Positions 50,397-61,514 of a stretch of 64,000 nt of DNA are shown here, piece by piece. The stretch is from Dryococelus australis (lineage: Eukaryota; Arthropoda; Insecta; Phasmatodea; Phasmatidae). Location: assembly GCA_029891345.1 (NCBI GenBank), contig CM057009.1, positions 93,605,416 through 93,669,415 on the forward strand, read 5' to 3'. A program made the translations under genes and the position numbers. Under the pieces are notes generated by a model, which did no database searches, was not told the DNA's origin, and worked only from the letters and a program-made list of their open reading frames with translations. Each line of letters begins with the position of its first letter. The stretch's first letter is position 1.

Positions 50397-50561
50397 TGTT
50401 AAAATGTGGCACATGCAACAAACATTTGTTTTAATGTTATGTAAAGATAGCGCCACGGACTCTGTGTGTGATGATGTGTTCTTTATACTGTGTACTCTTT
50501 GGTAAAGGTAATAAAAAATAGTCTGGCTGAAAAAGTTGTAACGAATACATCCAATTTAACA
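50397..50561 (+). repeat. 5' LTR of Ty1/copia element
   Basis: Starts TGTTAAAATGTGG and ends CCAATTTAACA (165 bp). Differs from the 3' LTR by about eight substitutions and one indel (about 95% identical), so the insertion is not recent. AATAAA at about 50509-50514 is a candidate polyadenylation signal. Confidence 0.97.
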
Positions 50562-50578
50562 GGTTATAGGCCCAGGCA
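50562..50578 (+). promoter_or_regulatory. Primer-binding site, internal initiator-tRNA(Met) type
   Basis: GGTTATAGGCCCAGG directly follows the LTR. It is complementary (one mismatch) to the anticodon-stem region of initiator tRNA-Met rather than to a tRNA 3' end. Drosophila copia is primed by such a tRNA half-molecule, so the same mode is inferred here. Confidence 0.7.
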
Positions 50579-50729
50579 AGCTAAAGGCCTTGGCGTTTGA
50601 GATTGATTACTGTTAAGAGGTATGGTGATGGTAAAGTCAACATAAATGAAAGTGATTTGGGTGTAGCGTGGTTTTTTTTTTTTAATTCGGCAGTAAAGTC
50701 GAGCCTACACACCTCAATGAACACTTAAA

Positions 50730-51590
50730 ATGGATGGTTTGATCAGCGGCCAAGTCGACACAAAATAATCAGATACAGCAGATTGGGCAACATGGAAATT
50801 CAAGTTGATTGTATTGCTTAGGGCAACTAACCTACTTGGCATTATCGATGGCACCACCCCGCCTCCTGTAATGGAAGAGAGTAAGCAAGATTATGAGAAA
50901 TGGGCAGAAAAGAATGCCAAAGCTCAAAGTATAATTGTATCACGCATTGAAAATTGTGTTCAACTCATTATATCATGTAAAACAGCCTGTGGTATCTGGA
51001 ATAAACTTCATACAGTTTATGAACAAAAAAGTGAATTGTCTGTACATTTAGCACAAGAAAATTTTTTTTAAGTAAAATACAAGAAAAACGAAGCAATGTC
51101 TGAGTACCTCAGGATTGTTGATGCAATCTTGGACAATCTAAAGTCTCTTGGTGCTGATGTCAATGAGAGCATGGCAATCACAAAAATCATCTCGAGTCTT
51201 CCAGGGCAGTATCAGCATTTCATATCGGCTTGGGAGTCCATGCCAGCGGAGCAGAGGAAGATGGACTAGCTGACATCTCGGTTGCTGGTTGAGGAGCAGC
51301 AATTCAAAGCAAGGGTAGAAGAAGAGGGATCAACGAGTTCTACAGCATTCCAGACGGTAAAGGCAGGAAGACAATGCTTTACTTGTGGTATAGTTGGACA
51401 CTACAAACGAGAATGTAAGTCTAATATAAAGAAAAGTGAAAATGCTAATAGCAATGAATTCCAAAGTAGTGTTAATAAGGGTGTCAAATACTGTCAACAG
51501 TGCAAAAAGTCATGTCATAATTTAAATGAATATTGGTTTGGAAATAAATCAAGTAGGCCTATCACTAGTAATGCATTTCAGGTCTATGTA
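50730..51590 (+). pseudogene. Copia gag with CCHC zinc knuckle, broken
   Basis: Start at ATG 50730 (MDGLISGQVDTK), with a TAA shortly after. The frame then resumes with WATWKFKLIVLLRATNLLGI, the conserved opening of copia-type (UBN2) gag. A second stop falls at 51069-51071, then EYLRIVDAILDNLKSLG and KIISSLPGQYQHFI follow. TAG at 51268-51270 is a third break. CFTCGIVGHYKREC (about 51377-51420) is an intact C-x2-C-x4-H-x4-C knuckle for RNA binding. Confidence 0.9.
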
Positions 51591-54557
51591 ATGCTTGCAA
51601 TAAACAATGAGTGTACCAGTGATGAATGGGTAATGGATAGTGGTGCATCAGAGCACATTTCACATGATAAACATATCTTTATTAACTAAAAAGAATTAAA
51701 ATGCTCAAAAGAGATCATATTGGGTGATGGAAAATTTATTCAAGCTGTTGGTATTGATGACCTAAAGTTAGAAACCCATAATGGGCATGAATGTTTAGAT
51801 ACTACTTTTTACAATGTTTTGTATGTACCAAATATAAAAGTATATCTTTTCTCAGTTAGCACTGGCACAGATAAAGGTTACCAGATACATATGAACAGTG
51901 AGTCATGTAGGTTCCTAAAACAAGGAAGCACTCTGATTTATGCTATAGCTTATCGCAGAGATAAACTATATCTAATTAACTTTAAGTATACAGATACCCA
52001 TGCTTGTGTTGGTAAAGTAAATACAAATTTGAGTGGCATGAAAAGTTTGGACATCAGAACATAGAGGAGGTAAAGTCGATTCTAAAAAGAAGTCGAATAG
52101 AATGTACACTAGGTGGTGAACAGTCAACATGTGTTCTTTGTGTGAAAGGGAAGTTGCACAAACTGCCAGGTCAAGTATTACATACGGATTTGTGGTCCAA
52201 TGGAGATCAATTCCTTAGGAGGTGCTCATTATTACTTAATAATTAAGGACGACTACACATGTTTTAAAACAGTTTATTTTTTGAAGAACAAAACTGAGAC
52301 TGTAAACAAAGTACAGATTTTTCTGAACTATTCTATTAAAAATTTGGGTCGTAAAGTGCAATTTATTAGGTCAGACAATGGGACTGAATTTACCAACAAA
52401 GAGTTTCAGCACTAATGGATAGTTTGGGAATAATACACAAGAAAAGTGTAACATACTCACCGGAACAGAACTGTAGAGTTGAACGAGAAATACGTATCAT
52501 AAACGAGTCAGTCAGAACAATGTTATTGTCCAGCAGTTTAGATAAGAATCTGTGGACAGAAGCGGTTAATACTGCATTTTGTCTTAAGTAGGACAGGTAC
52601 AAGTAGCAGTGAAAATAAAACACAATTTGAATTGTGGGCAAACGAAGGGCTATTTGACATAAATAAATTGAAAATTTTTGGGTCAAAAGTAATGGTTCAC
52701 ATTCCTGACAAAAAAAAAGGCAGAAATGGGACACAAAGGCAGAAACAGGTTACTTTGTGGGTTATGGTGAAAACACTAAGGGATATCGTGTGTATTTTCC
52801 TGACTTAAATGATGTCTTGATCAAAAGGGAAACAATTAAGGAATCAAAGAAATTAAATCAAAGAACAATCAAATGCTGGGACGCAAGAAGGATTTCCAGT
52901 TGGAAATACAAATGTGAATATGGGATATCCAGAACAGGATGTCAGAGAAGAAAAAACAGATGAAGAAACGGAAGACGATAAAACCAGAGAGAACCAGGTG
53001 CATCCAGAAACAGTAAACCAATACAAAATGGATAGACCTCAGGGAAGATCAAAAGGACAGAAGAATAAGCCAAAATTGTTAGAAGAGTACGAGACAAGTT
53101 TCATATCACATAATAGTGAACCAATGACCTATGAAGATGCCATGAACAGTAATGACAAAACAAACTGGGAATAGCTATGAAGAAGGAGCTAGATACATTG
53201 GAAGAGAATAACACCTGGATAGAAGTTACTGAGGTCCCAGAAGGAGCTGATATTATTTCTAGTAAATGCATTTTTACAATAAAAGAAACTGAGGGTAAAC
53301 AGTTGCACAAAGCACATTTAGTGGCTAGAGGTTTTGAACAAAATGAGAGTAATTAGTCAGAAGTGTATTCTCCAGTTGCAAAGTTAGCTACATTTAGAAT
53401 CTTCATGTCTGTTGCAAATAAAAAATAGGCCACTTCATCAAATGGATTTAGTTGGAGCATTTTTACATGGTGACATTACAGAAGTAGTTTACTTAAAACT
53501 CCCTGGCAATGATGAAAAAAATATATATAAATTAATTAAATCTTTGTATGGTTTGAAAAGTTTCCCCAAACACTGGAATCAGAAGTTTGATAAATTTATG
53601 GCGAATGAAAGGTTTCAAAAGTCAAAGAATGATTATTGTTTGTACATTAGGAAACAAAATGATAACTTTTTGTATATGTTGTTATATGTGGATGATATTG
53701 TTTTGGGTCTCAAAATGAACAAGTTCAAGAATTTAAGGCACAGATACACAAAAACTGTAAGGTGAAAGACTTAAGAATAGCTAAATAATATTTGGGTAAC
53801 AAGAAAAAGGAAAAAACAGTGTTAAGTCAAAACAATTACCTGTCTAAGGTCTTAGAAAAATTTGGAATGTCTAATTGCAAACCAATAGCTACTCCTTTGG
53901 ATCAGAGTTTTAATTTTAAATTACTTCAGAGAGAGAAGTCAGAAAGTTCAGTTAATAGACTGTTTAATGTATGCAGTCTGTGGTACTAGGCCTGATGTGT
54001 TTCTGTCACTTTTTGGTCCAGGTATCAATATTATTGTGCCAGTGACATGTTGTATAAGTCACTTAAAATAATTTTATGCTATATAAAAGGAACTCTAAAT
54101 TTAAGTCTTGAGTATGTAAGTACAGAATCTTATCTACGAGGGTATCCAGATGCAGACTGGGAAAGTTGTATTGAAGACAGGAAGTCCACTTCAGGTTATA
54201 TTTTCAAGATATTTGATTGTGTAATCACTTGGTGTAGCAAAAAACAGTCTTGTGTTTCATTGTCTTCAACGGAGGCTGAATATATAGCCTTGAGTATAGC
54301 AGTTTCCAAAGCATGTTGGTTGAGTAACATTGTTTGTGATTTGGGTGTAACCAACCATCAAGTAATTATGTTTGAAGATAGTCAGTCAGTCATTAAATTG
54401 GCTTATAATAATGAAAACAATAAAAGAACACATGGACACAAGGTATCACTTCATAGTTGATAAAGTGAATAGTGGTTTAATACGTTTAGAATATGTTGAG
54501 AGCGGAAATAATGTTGCAGACATGTTCACAAAACCACTAGGGAAAACAAATATTTGA
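51591..54557 (+). pseudogene. Copia pol: protease, integrase, RT, RNase H, broken
   Basis: Protease motif EWVMDSGASEHIS at about 51624-51662 (D-S-G). Integrase: zinc-binding H2C2 remnant (GHQNIEEV...CVLCVKGKLHKL, 52040-52165), core Asp in HTDL (about 52180), second Asp in RSDNGTEF (about 52368) and Glu in CRVEREIR (about 52471). The join HKLPGQVLHTDL looks shortened. RT: VEVPEG-like N-part, QMDLVGAFLHG (about 53436) and YVDDIVLG (about 53684). RNase H: DADWESCIEDRKSTSGY (about 54150), SSTEAEYIAL (54265), then in another frame NVADMFTKPL. Stops at 51687, 52062, 52413, 53172, 53356, 53427, 53763 and others. Confidence 0.93.
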
Positions 54558-54723
54558 AAATTTCAGAAATAACATATTATTGAAAGAGAGTTATTAAATT
54601 TTACATATGTACAAGAAAACATTGATTGTAACATTGTAAAATGAAAGAGAGTTGTTAAATATTACATAGGTAAAAGAAAACATTGATTTTAACATTGTAA
54701 AAAAAATATTTGTTGAGAGGGGG

Positions 54724-54889
54724 TGTTAAAATGTGGCGCATGCAACAAACATTTGTTTTAATGTTATGTAAAGATAGTGCCACGGACCCTGTGTGTGATG
54801 TGGTGTTCTTTATACTGTGTACTCTTTGGTAAAGGTAATAAAAAGTAGTCTGGCCAAAAAAAGTTGTAACGAATACATCCAATTTAACA
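54724..54889 (+). repeat. 3' LTR of Ty1/copia element
   Basis: 166 bp, TGTTAAAATGTGG to CCAATTTAACA, following the polypurine tract at 54715-54723. Followed by target duplication AGCTC (54890-54894). Confidence 0.97.
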
Positions 54890-54894
54890 AGCTC

Positions 54895-55530
54895 CATGTT
54901 ATAATTAAAATCTGAATTATTATGTGAGAATCTCCAAAAAAAATAGTTTTAAAGTATTTTTTGTTCATTTTCCAGTTTCCTTTAATCGGTGGTAGTAATT
55001 TAATTCCAAATGACTGAACAGTATTCCAGTTTATATTGTACTAAAGAATAATTTAAACACAGTATTGAGTCAAACATACAAGCCAAGTAAGTAATAAATT
55101 TAATTAAACATAGAGTATGAGTATAATTGCTAATAAGACTACCTACATGCTAATGGAAGAATAATTTATAATCAAGTATCACACTAAGATCACAAAAATA
55201 ATCAACTCTGGTAATAACATGATTATGAACAAAAAATAAATACACAATTGGATTAGTTTTCCTTCTAAATGAAATAAAAACTACTGCATTCTCTAATTTA
55301 AGTGAAGTAACATTACAGGTACACCATTCATACACAGCAGCAATTTCTTCTTGCAACTGAACACAGTCAGTTAGTAAATTTTTGGATCATCAGCATAAAG
55401 AAGTGCTTGAGAATTATTTATGACACAGATAGTATAATTTATAAATATATTAAATAAAAGTGGTGACAGTGTGCCATCCTATGGGACACCATATGATACA
55501 ATAAAATGAGATGAAAGTCAAGTTTCTATT
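54895..55530 (-). pseudogene. Jockey/CR1-type LINE reverse transcriptase fragment, upstream of copia insertion
   Basis: On the minus strand from about 55520 the sequence reads VSYGVPxDGTLSPLLFNIFI, then ALLYADDPKIY with the catalytic YADD at about 55384-55398, then IAAVYEWCTCNVTSLKLENA and ITRVDYFCDLSVILDYKL, and LEYCSVIW near 54990. This is the order of palm, thumb and tail blocks of Jockey/CR1-type RTs. Several stops are present. The 5' part (endonuclease) is missing or truncated at about 55530. The copia element interrupts it at 54889 and the LINE continues at 50391. Confidence 0.82.
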
Positions 55531-57289
55531 CTCACTACAAACTTTCTTTCAGAAAAATAACTAGAAAATAAGGATGTTAAACTCTATTCCATAACTGTTC
55601 GATACCTGCGATTCTTGAAGAATCATATAATCAAGAATTGAAGCATGAAAAACTGATTACTACAAATACATAACCTATCAATAGAGGTACGTTTTATGGT
55701 TAATCGCAATAAAATGAAATAACACCATTATATAAGTTGAAATGTGAAATAACCCGAAATACAGAAAAATGTGCGATATCTAACAAAATGAGCTTTATTC
55801 ACAAGAAATGAACTCTTCTCCCATGATATATACACAAATTTACTTCAACACTGTAAAATTTGAGACACGTGCGTCTCGGGAATATCGAGAAATACTCAAG
55901 ATGAAAAAATTCTCAGTTTCGTCTCGAGGCATTTTTTAAATCTCGGAAATCATAGTTCTACATGCAACAACACATGTAAATACTTTAGGTTTTTTTTTTC
56001 TTGTGAAACAAAATGTAAACACATTCCAAAGATTACACAAGCAGTAAAACATGTACTCCGAGAAAAGCTATAGTTTGACAACAAACCACCTCCAAGCACT
56101 AGTAACAATTGTGTGAAATGAACACTCACAACTAGAATGTGTGCAGTAATCTATGGCAGCAACACCACTTGTTTATTTGCATTGACAGAAGTGCGTGAAA
56201 TGAAAATGTGATATCTAAATTAACACATTAAACTGACTGTTTTCATAAAATATCTAGTCTCGTAAATTATGGAAGATTCTGCAGCCGATGTAAAAGACCA
56301 TAAAATGTTTGTATGTGTCTCACAATTCCTTCGCATTAAAATTTATTTGTATAAATAATAGTTTTTTGTGAATTTACTAAAATGATAGTTTATTTTAAAA
56401 TTCGAGCCTTTTAAATAATTACTGCTTTAAAAAATGTTAACTATGATTGCTTTTCAATAAGGGCCAGTCTTGCAAACTTTTTAATAATTTCATATGCTGG
56501 TGAATATTTATCTAGGCAAGTGAGGTTTGGAAATATATTATTTATATTTATATTATAATAAATTATGTGAACAAAAAAATATATATATAATATACTTATA
56601 TATGTATGTTTTCAATATTACCTCATATACCTCTTTTTAACTTTTTGGAATATCATGAGTATGCTCCCACTGTTCAAGTGTTATATTATTTATGTTAGTA
56701 GTAGGCCTACTGCTTATGTAGTTCTAGTTTAAATAATTAAATTTCACACCCTCCTATTCATTATTTAGTTCTGTAAAGTAATTGTCTATAATGAAAGGAA
56801 TTACGATTTTTCGGAATCGAGAATTGATAGTGGTATCGGCATCGAGATCGAGAATCGAGGAAAAGTGAAATCATTACATCCCTACTAGAAAACCAATTGA
56901 CATAATTATAATTGAATAAGTAAATAAGCAATACTATTATTAATAATAAGAAGAAGACCATGTTATTACAAAATGTTATTTTTGAAATATATTTTAGTTC
57001 TTGAGTAGTTCGAATTAAATGCACATTAGTTCATTACATTAAAGTGTCAAAAATTAAAAAATTAATTTAGTTTCTATGTGTGTCTTTGTAATGAATGTGT
57101 GTGAGTTTGTGTATTATGTAGTGTAAAACTTTTATTTGATAATATACAACAGCAAAGCTTTCAGTTTTAAAGTCACAATAAGTATTTGAAAGTTGAAAAA
57201 AATCTTGATTTCAATTATTATAAATACTGTGTAAAAAGGCCAGTTTAGTTTCGTATAACTATTTGTGAATAATAGTGGGTAAAATATTA
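55531..57289. other. AT-rich intronic DNA
   Basis: Mostly without structure apart from the hAT-like end at 56800-56884 and a patch at 55860-55960 rich in TCTCG/CGAGA words that may be a related terminal sequence. The minus frame 56761-57024 spans that end and is unlikely to be coding. Confidence 0.5.
56795..56884 (-). mobile_element. Terminal sequence of a hAT-like element
   Basis: Read inward on the minus strand: TAGGGATGTAATGATTTCAC, then repeated CGATTCTCGAT, CGATGCCGATACC and CGATTCCG words. Ends starting (T/C)AGGGATGTA followed by CGAT-rich repeats are common in hAT elements. The partner end was not found; no transposase is visible. Confidence 0.4.
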
Positions 57290-58140
57290 CATTAACTCTT
57301 ATGATGTAGCAAGAAACTTAGTTGCCTTTGTCAAGGATGCTGTAGGTTGGCAGCACCAAAACTACTGATTGACTACTTGCATCCGCAAACAGGGTTACTA
57401 GTTTCATGTGATTATAATATCGTAACACTGTGGGTGACTTGAGACTTTCCTTCAGACAGTTACATGCCCTTTCTTGTTCTGTCTTACATTACTTGATTTG
57501 TTTAATTGTTCCCACTTTCCCAGGATCATGTGACATTCCTTCACTTGACATTATATATCTGAGGAACTTTGTCCAATATTGTTCATAAACAAATTTACTG
57601 ACATTAATTTTTAATACAGCTTGCTTTACTTTGTCTATTGCTTCACTGGTGATAGCCTCCAATTCTTAATTGGTTGTACCATGGATTGGGATGTCATCCA
57701 TAGAACGTTCTATGTATTTCATACATCTCAATATGTGACTCATAACTCTTGTTGAAACAATGCCTTTCGTGATACCTTTAACTGCCAGAATCCTTTTGTA
57801 CAGTCCAACAGTTTGCAACTTTTGATCTGTGAAGACGTTTGGCAATTTCTTCTTGAAATGTCTGAAGAGGAAAGTGGCATCTCTTAAAGTGTTTGCTGAT
57901 GTATTGTGGATCAATGCATATTCAAACTTTTCCCATCACCATCAGTGTGACTGCTGGAGTATGTTCTGTAATTGGTTTAATGGTGTTATTTGCTACCATG
58001 GGGTCAAGTACTAGCTTAACATCATCCCTAATGTGATATGGTACTTTTCTGAGTGGGTAAATTTTGAGTTTATGTTGGTCCACCAAGGCAATGCCGTACA
58101 TTAATCCCTTTAAACACCCAACACCATTAAATAATGCATC
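57290..58140 (-). pseudogene. Gypsy reverse transcriptase, broken
   Basis: Reads GCLKGLMYGIALVDQ, then YPLRKVPYHIRDDVK and LDPMVANNTIKPITEHTP, ICIDPQYISKHFKR and FPLQTFQEEIAKRL, the fingers region of Ty3/gypsy RT. The palm between SGF and the catalytic site is deleted: the text jumps to IERSMDDIPIHG (about 57715-57680), where YVDD has become SMDD. The thumb and RNase H start follow (SSEGMSHDPGKV, LVTLFADASSQSVVLVL), ending near 57300. Confidence 0.87.
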
Positions 58141-58429
58141 ACTTGTGTCTACAGTTCCCAGTATTTTAATTCATTCTAGATGTTCATGAAACCCATTGTC
58201 ATCAATTACAAATAGCAATATGGCACATTTTTTGTTGTTGGTCACCAACCCAAACTTTTGCTTCTCCCAGTGCTGGGACTTAGTCTTTGCTAAATAACAC
58301 TAAATAGCTGGTTTTGATGAGAGCATTTGACACTCACTGGCAATAGAAATTACACTGTACCCTTGTGTCGAGTTTAATCTTAACTATGCTATTTCTAGGT
58401 TATGTAAAGGTTGCTGTCCAGTTTTTTTT

Positions 58430-59110
58430 TTAAAGTGTGGAAATGATAAATGTCTCTTTTGTCTTTACTGAGTCCCCTTCTAGCTCATGTGTACTCAGAC
58501 CATGCTGTAACTTATTAGCAATTGTTGCCGTTCGAGACCTGCATACTAGTGCAAAATGTCCTAGTTTTCCACACTTCTTGCATGTTTTGCCAAGCAGAAC
58601 ATGACCTTCATTGATGAATTGTACCACACCTAGAGCAATGAAAAGTAGCTGCTGTAATTTGTCCCATAACTGGTTTATTTTTCTTGTAGACCACCTCAAG
58701 AGTCGATGAACTGTCTGCCTTCAACAACTTAAGTTGCTATTTGGTTAGCGCAGTTGCTCTGAAGATCTTTACTGCCGGGTTGAATGTCAGTTTTTTTTTT
58801 CTACAAGAAGTCTTTCTCGTACTGTGTCACTGGATATGCAGACAAATATTTTGTCACAAAGAAAACTGATAAGTCTCTAAGTTCACATGTCTTCCAGTAA
58901 ACAATGATAGCCATAAGGAACTCATCAAATGGTTGCCCATTTGCCTGCATAAGTTTGTTGAAGATGTACCTTTTATAAGTTGGTTTGTCTTAGGAAGAAA
59001 ATTGACATTAAATTTTTCTTTAATAACATAGTCATTTTCTTCCTTCTTTGGTAGTAAAAACATGTTATAAATCTTTGTATCATCCTGTCTAGTGACTTTC
59101 ATAAATGTAG
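58430..59110 (-). pseudogene. Gypsy gag with CCHC knuckle, broken
   Basis: From about 59110: TRQDDTKIYNMFLL, then NKLMQANGQPFDEFLMAI (the conserved DEF block), CDKIFVCISSDTVRERLL, and finally CKKCGKLGHFALVC (about 58580-58540), an intact C-x2-C-x4-H-x4-C knuckle. This matches the gag of arthropod Ty3/gypsy elements of the Mag / K02A2.6-like type. At least three frame changes separate the pieces. Confidence 0.87.
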
Positions 59111-59609
59111 CAACCTGTATCTTTGGGCTTTGTTTATGAGGTTGGTGGCAATATTATACCACAAACTGTTGTAGCTACAATATCCAGTTATCTGCTGTAC
59201 CTTGTTGTGTAATTATTAACTGTTTTGAGGTTTATGCTAGAATCCTCTGCTATTGTGTATGCACAGTTAAATATGACCTCATTTGTTTCAATGTTAAATT
59301 TACTTAATCCTGGGTTTCAGCATCATGTCACAATCACAGAAATGTGGTAATGGGAAAAGACAATGATTAGGGCACAGACAAGATTACCAGCACATATTTT
59401 GTTACTTTACTGCATGCTAACAATACACTTACAGAACAATTACAGCCATGTTTTCTTATATGTCTTGTTATTATGATGCTGCCGACCTACAGTATCCACG
59501 ACAGCCTGTATAATACATGTAGTAAGTTTGCATGCTGAGTGTAAAATGTGGATATAATTCCACAAGTAAAATGCAGATAATCATGCTAACTGCAAACAAT
59601 TTTTTTTAG
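59102..59609 (+). other. Intron end before SIK exon
   Basis: No coding content. A T8 tract ending in TTTTTTTTAG (59600-59609) is the acceptor for the next exon. Confidence 0.6.
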
Positions 59610-59750
59610 TTTGGTGATGCAGATGTGCAGCTGGAATTGGAATGTGAAGAACTGCAAAGAAAATCTAGTGGTGGCAATAACAGACCATGGGACAAGTACC
59701 ACACTGTTCGTAGACATACAGTTGGTCCGGGTGATACAGCACGTGAACAG
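59610..59750 (+). CDS. Salt-inducible kinase (SIK3-like), exon with RRHTVG phosphosite
   Basis: Acceptor TTTTTTTTAG and donor GTAGGT frame a 141-bp exon, exactly 47 codons, phase 0 to phase 0. It encodes an acidic stretch (LELECEELQRKS) and then WDKYHTVRRHTVGPGDTA. RRHTVG matches the conserved PKA/14-3-3 threonine site of the SIK tail, with the sequence after it (VG then acidic) closest to SIK3. cAMP-PKA phosphorylation there would recruit 14-3-3 and block CRTC/HDAC4 control; this is known for SIKs, inferred here. The next exon lies beyond the window or was not recognisable. Confidence 0.87.
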
Positions 59751-61514
59751 GTAGGTTTACTACAAAATTTTGCTAAGAATAATTTGTAGAGCTGTTGTGT
59801 AATTTTGTTCTACATAAATCTACACTGCCTGAGTAAAACAATAATATGTTTTTCAATAAATAAGTATATTTATATATTTTCAGAATTTGTACAAATTATG
59901 TTCACTTTAACTCTACTTAGGAAATAATGTTCTATTTGTTCTACGATGGTGGTGCTTACCCTCACTTCCTGCTCACCCTCACTTCCTGCTCACAAGTCTG
60001 TATCATCGTTGCTAGTCTGACAACAGGCACAAAGGGAACAGGCCATGTGGTGTTGCACCCGTGGGCCAGTATAACTTATGTCTGATCATATAACAAACAA
60101 TAGTCTTTGTCTTTTTTTTTTACCAGAAAATGCCTTAATTAATTAACTACTTCACCCAAGAGGAGCTCTGTCCTACTTCCTTCTGACTAATTACACTCCA
60201 GTAATTTAAAGCACCTAATGTTTTATTAGTGAAATGAGTAACTTAGTTTTATACTGTGCTAGTTGCCAAATGGCTCAAAATGAGTTAGATCCGTGTAATT
60301 GTTTTGAGGGTAAGTTACGTAATCCATAATAAATAACCATCAGTCCAAACTGTGTTGCGTCACTTAAATTTTATTTCGCCAAAATTATCAGTCGGTCTTA
60401 GTTTTGCTTGTTGCTACCTAAGGGATCCCCAATTATTAAAAAATACTTATTAAGAATGAATAATTTCTAAATAGATATTTCTGAAGGCTTTGTGGGGAGA
60501 GAAAAAAAAAAAAAAAAAAAAAAGGAAACCTATTTGTTACTTGTCATCTATCGTTAATTTTGTTTCAGAGTTTATTTTTGTTATAGTTGTTGTTAAAGAT
60601 GTTGAAGGATAATTTGAAAAGCGAAAAATAAATGTCATGCCACGATTTTCTAGTTTCAGTTAACTTAACCTCATGATATAAATATTTTTTTGAAAACATG
60701 TAAGCAAAAGGTTGTAATTTATTTGCTATACTCTTGAGATACTACTTGGCAACTTTGCAAGTACAAAAAAATTAATTAAGTAACATTTCGATTTTTTTTT
60801 TATTTACTTGATTTATAGACAATTTTGAAACCTGGAAAGTGACCTATCAATATAAATTCACTATTAGTATTTTGTTCAGATCTTGGAAACTTAATAATAT
60901 GTTTGGCTTGCATACTACAGATTAAATTTTGGTAAGTATAAACGCTGGTCATAACCAGGTCCACAGACAATTCCGTTCTGTTAATGTGTTTTTTATTTGT
61001 GTCGAGATGTTTGGGGGCATTTGGTTTTTAAGCATGCTTCCAAACCCCTGAATACCGGCACAATATTAGTGCCGCCACCGACTCAAATCCCCACCTCTAT
61101 AAAGTTCCCTCACATTGAACACCACAGTTTGATTATAATTACATCACACAATCCAATTAGAAAGTATTCAGACATATTTGAAGAACAGTACTAGAAGAAG
61201 CGATAATGAAGGTAAACACAGTCAAGAAGAAATATGGTGTTAGTCTCTCCATACACTTTAAAGTCTCCAAACACACAGAGAAAAATCACACCAAAAAGTA
61301 CAGCTACATTGATTAGAAAACTTGTAGAAGACACATATTTCTGAAAATAGATAGTAGTTGTTAGTTCCCGCGAAGCTATGCAGTAGCTACGAAGATTGAT
61401 GACTGTGCACAATCCAGGGAGGATGGGTTTGAAACAAAGAGAATAACAAATAAAAAAATAAAACTAGAAAGGGACATTAATGAGCATTCAAAAATCCTAA
61501 TTACAACACATCAC
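59751..61514. other. SIK intron start and DNA up to the second gypsy element
   Basis: AT-rich, no gene. A pure A run of about 22 bp lies at 60510-60525 within a longer A-rich stretch starting at 60501. 61085-61100 read on the minus strand (GAGGTGGGGAT) could be the polypurine tract before a 3' LTR of the neighbouring gypsy element, but LTR ends were not resolved. Confidence 0.5.

Larger units (their letters stand above)
50397..54889 (+). mobile_element. Full-length Ty1/copia retrotransposon, coding region decayed
   Basis: A 4493-bp element with two ~165-bp LTRs, TG...CA termini and a 5-bp target duplication AGCTC on each side (50392-50396 and 54890-54894). Gene order is gag, protease, integrase, RT, RNase H, which defines the Ty1/copia superfamily. 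The primer-binding site and polypurine tract (GAGAGGGGG, 54715-54723) are in place. Several stops and frameshifts interrupt the single polyprotein frame. The element is in the same orientation as the SIK gene and sits inside a LINE. Confidence 0.97.
57290..59340 (-). mobile_element. Ty3/gypsy retrotransposon remnant (gag to RT)
   Basis: Minus strand, gag to RT order with no integrase and no recognisable LTRs. Two conserved parts are listed as separate pseudogenes. The element lies in the large SIK intron, antisense to the gene, ending about 270 bp before the 59610 exon. Confidence 0.88.
42777..59609 (+). other. SIK intron (~16.8 kb) packed with transposons
   Basis: Runs from GTATTC at 42777 to an ACAATTTTTTTTAG acceptor ending at 59609; phase 0. 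It contains the pogo/Tigger-like end, the ~174-bp tandem repeat, a SINE candidate, a Jockey-type LINE with a Ty1/copia element inside it, a hAT-like end and a Ty3/gypsy remnant. 44345-44960 and 46000-48780 are GC-moderate without a gene I can name; an unassigned short direct repeat (GTGCACAGGAGTACACTG) occurs at about 47293 and 48563. Confidence 0.75.

Noticed and set aside
56761-57024. 87-codon minus frame
   Set aside because: Overlaps the hAT-like terminal repeat and AT-rich flanks; no coding signal.
61191-61412. Minus frame with a hydrophobic segment, considered as an env-like remnant downstream of gypsy integrase
   Set aside because: One hydrophobic stretch only, with no signal peptide, cleavage site or Cys pattern; AT-rich DNA often encodes such runs.
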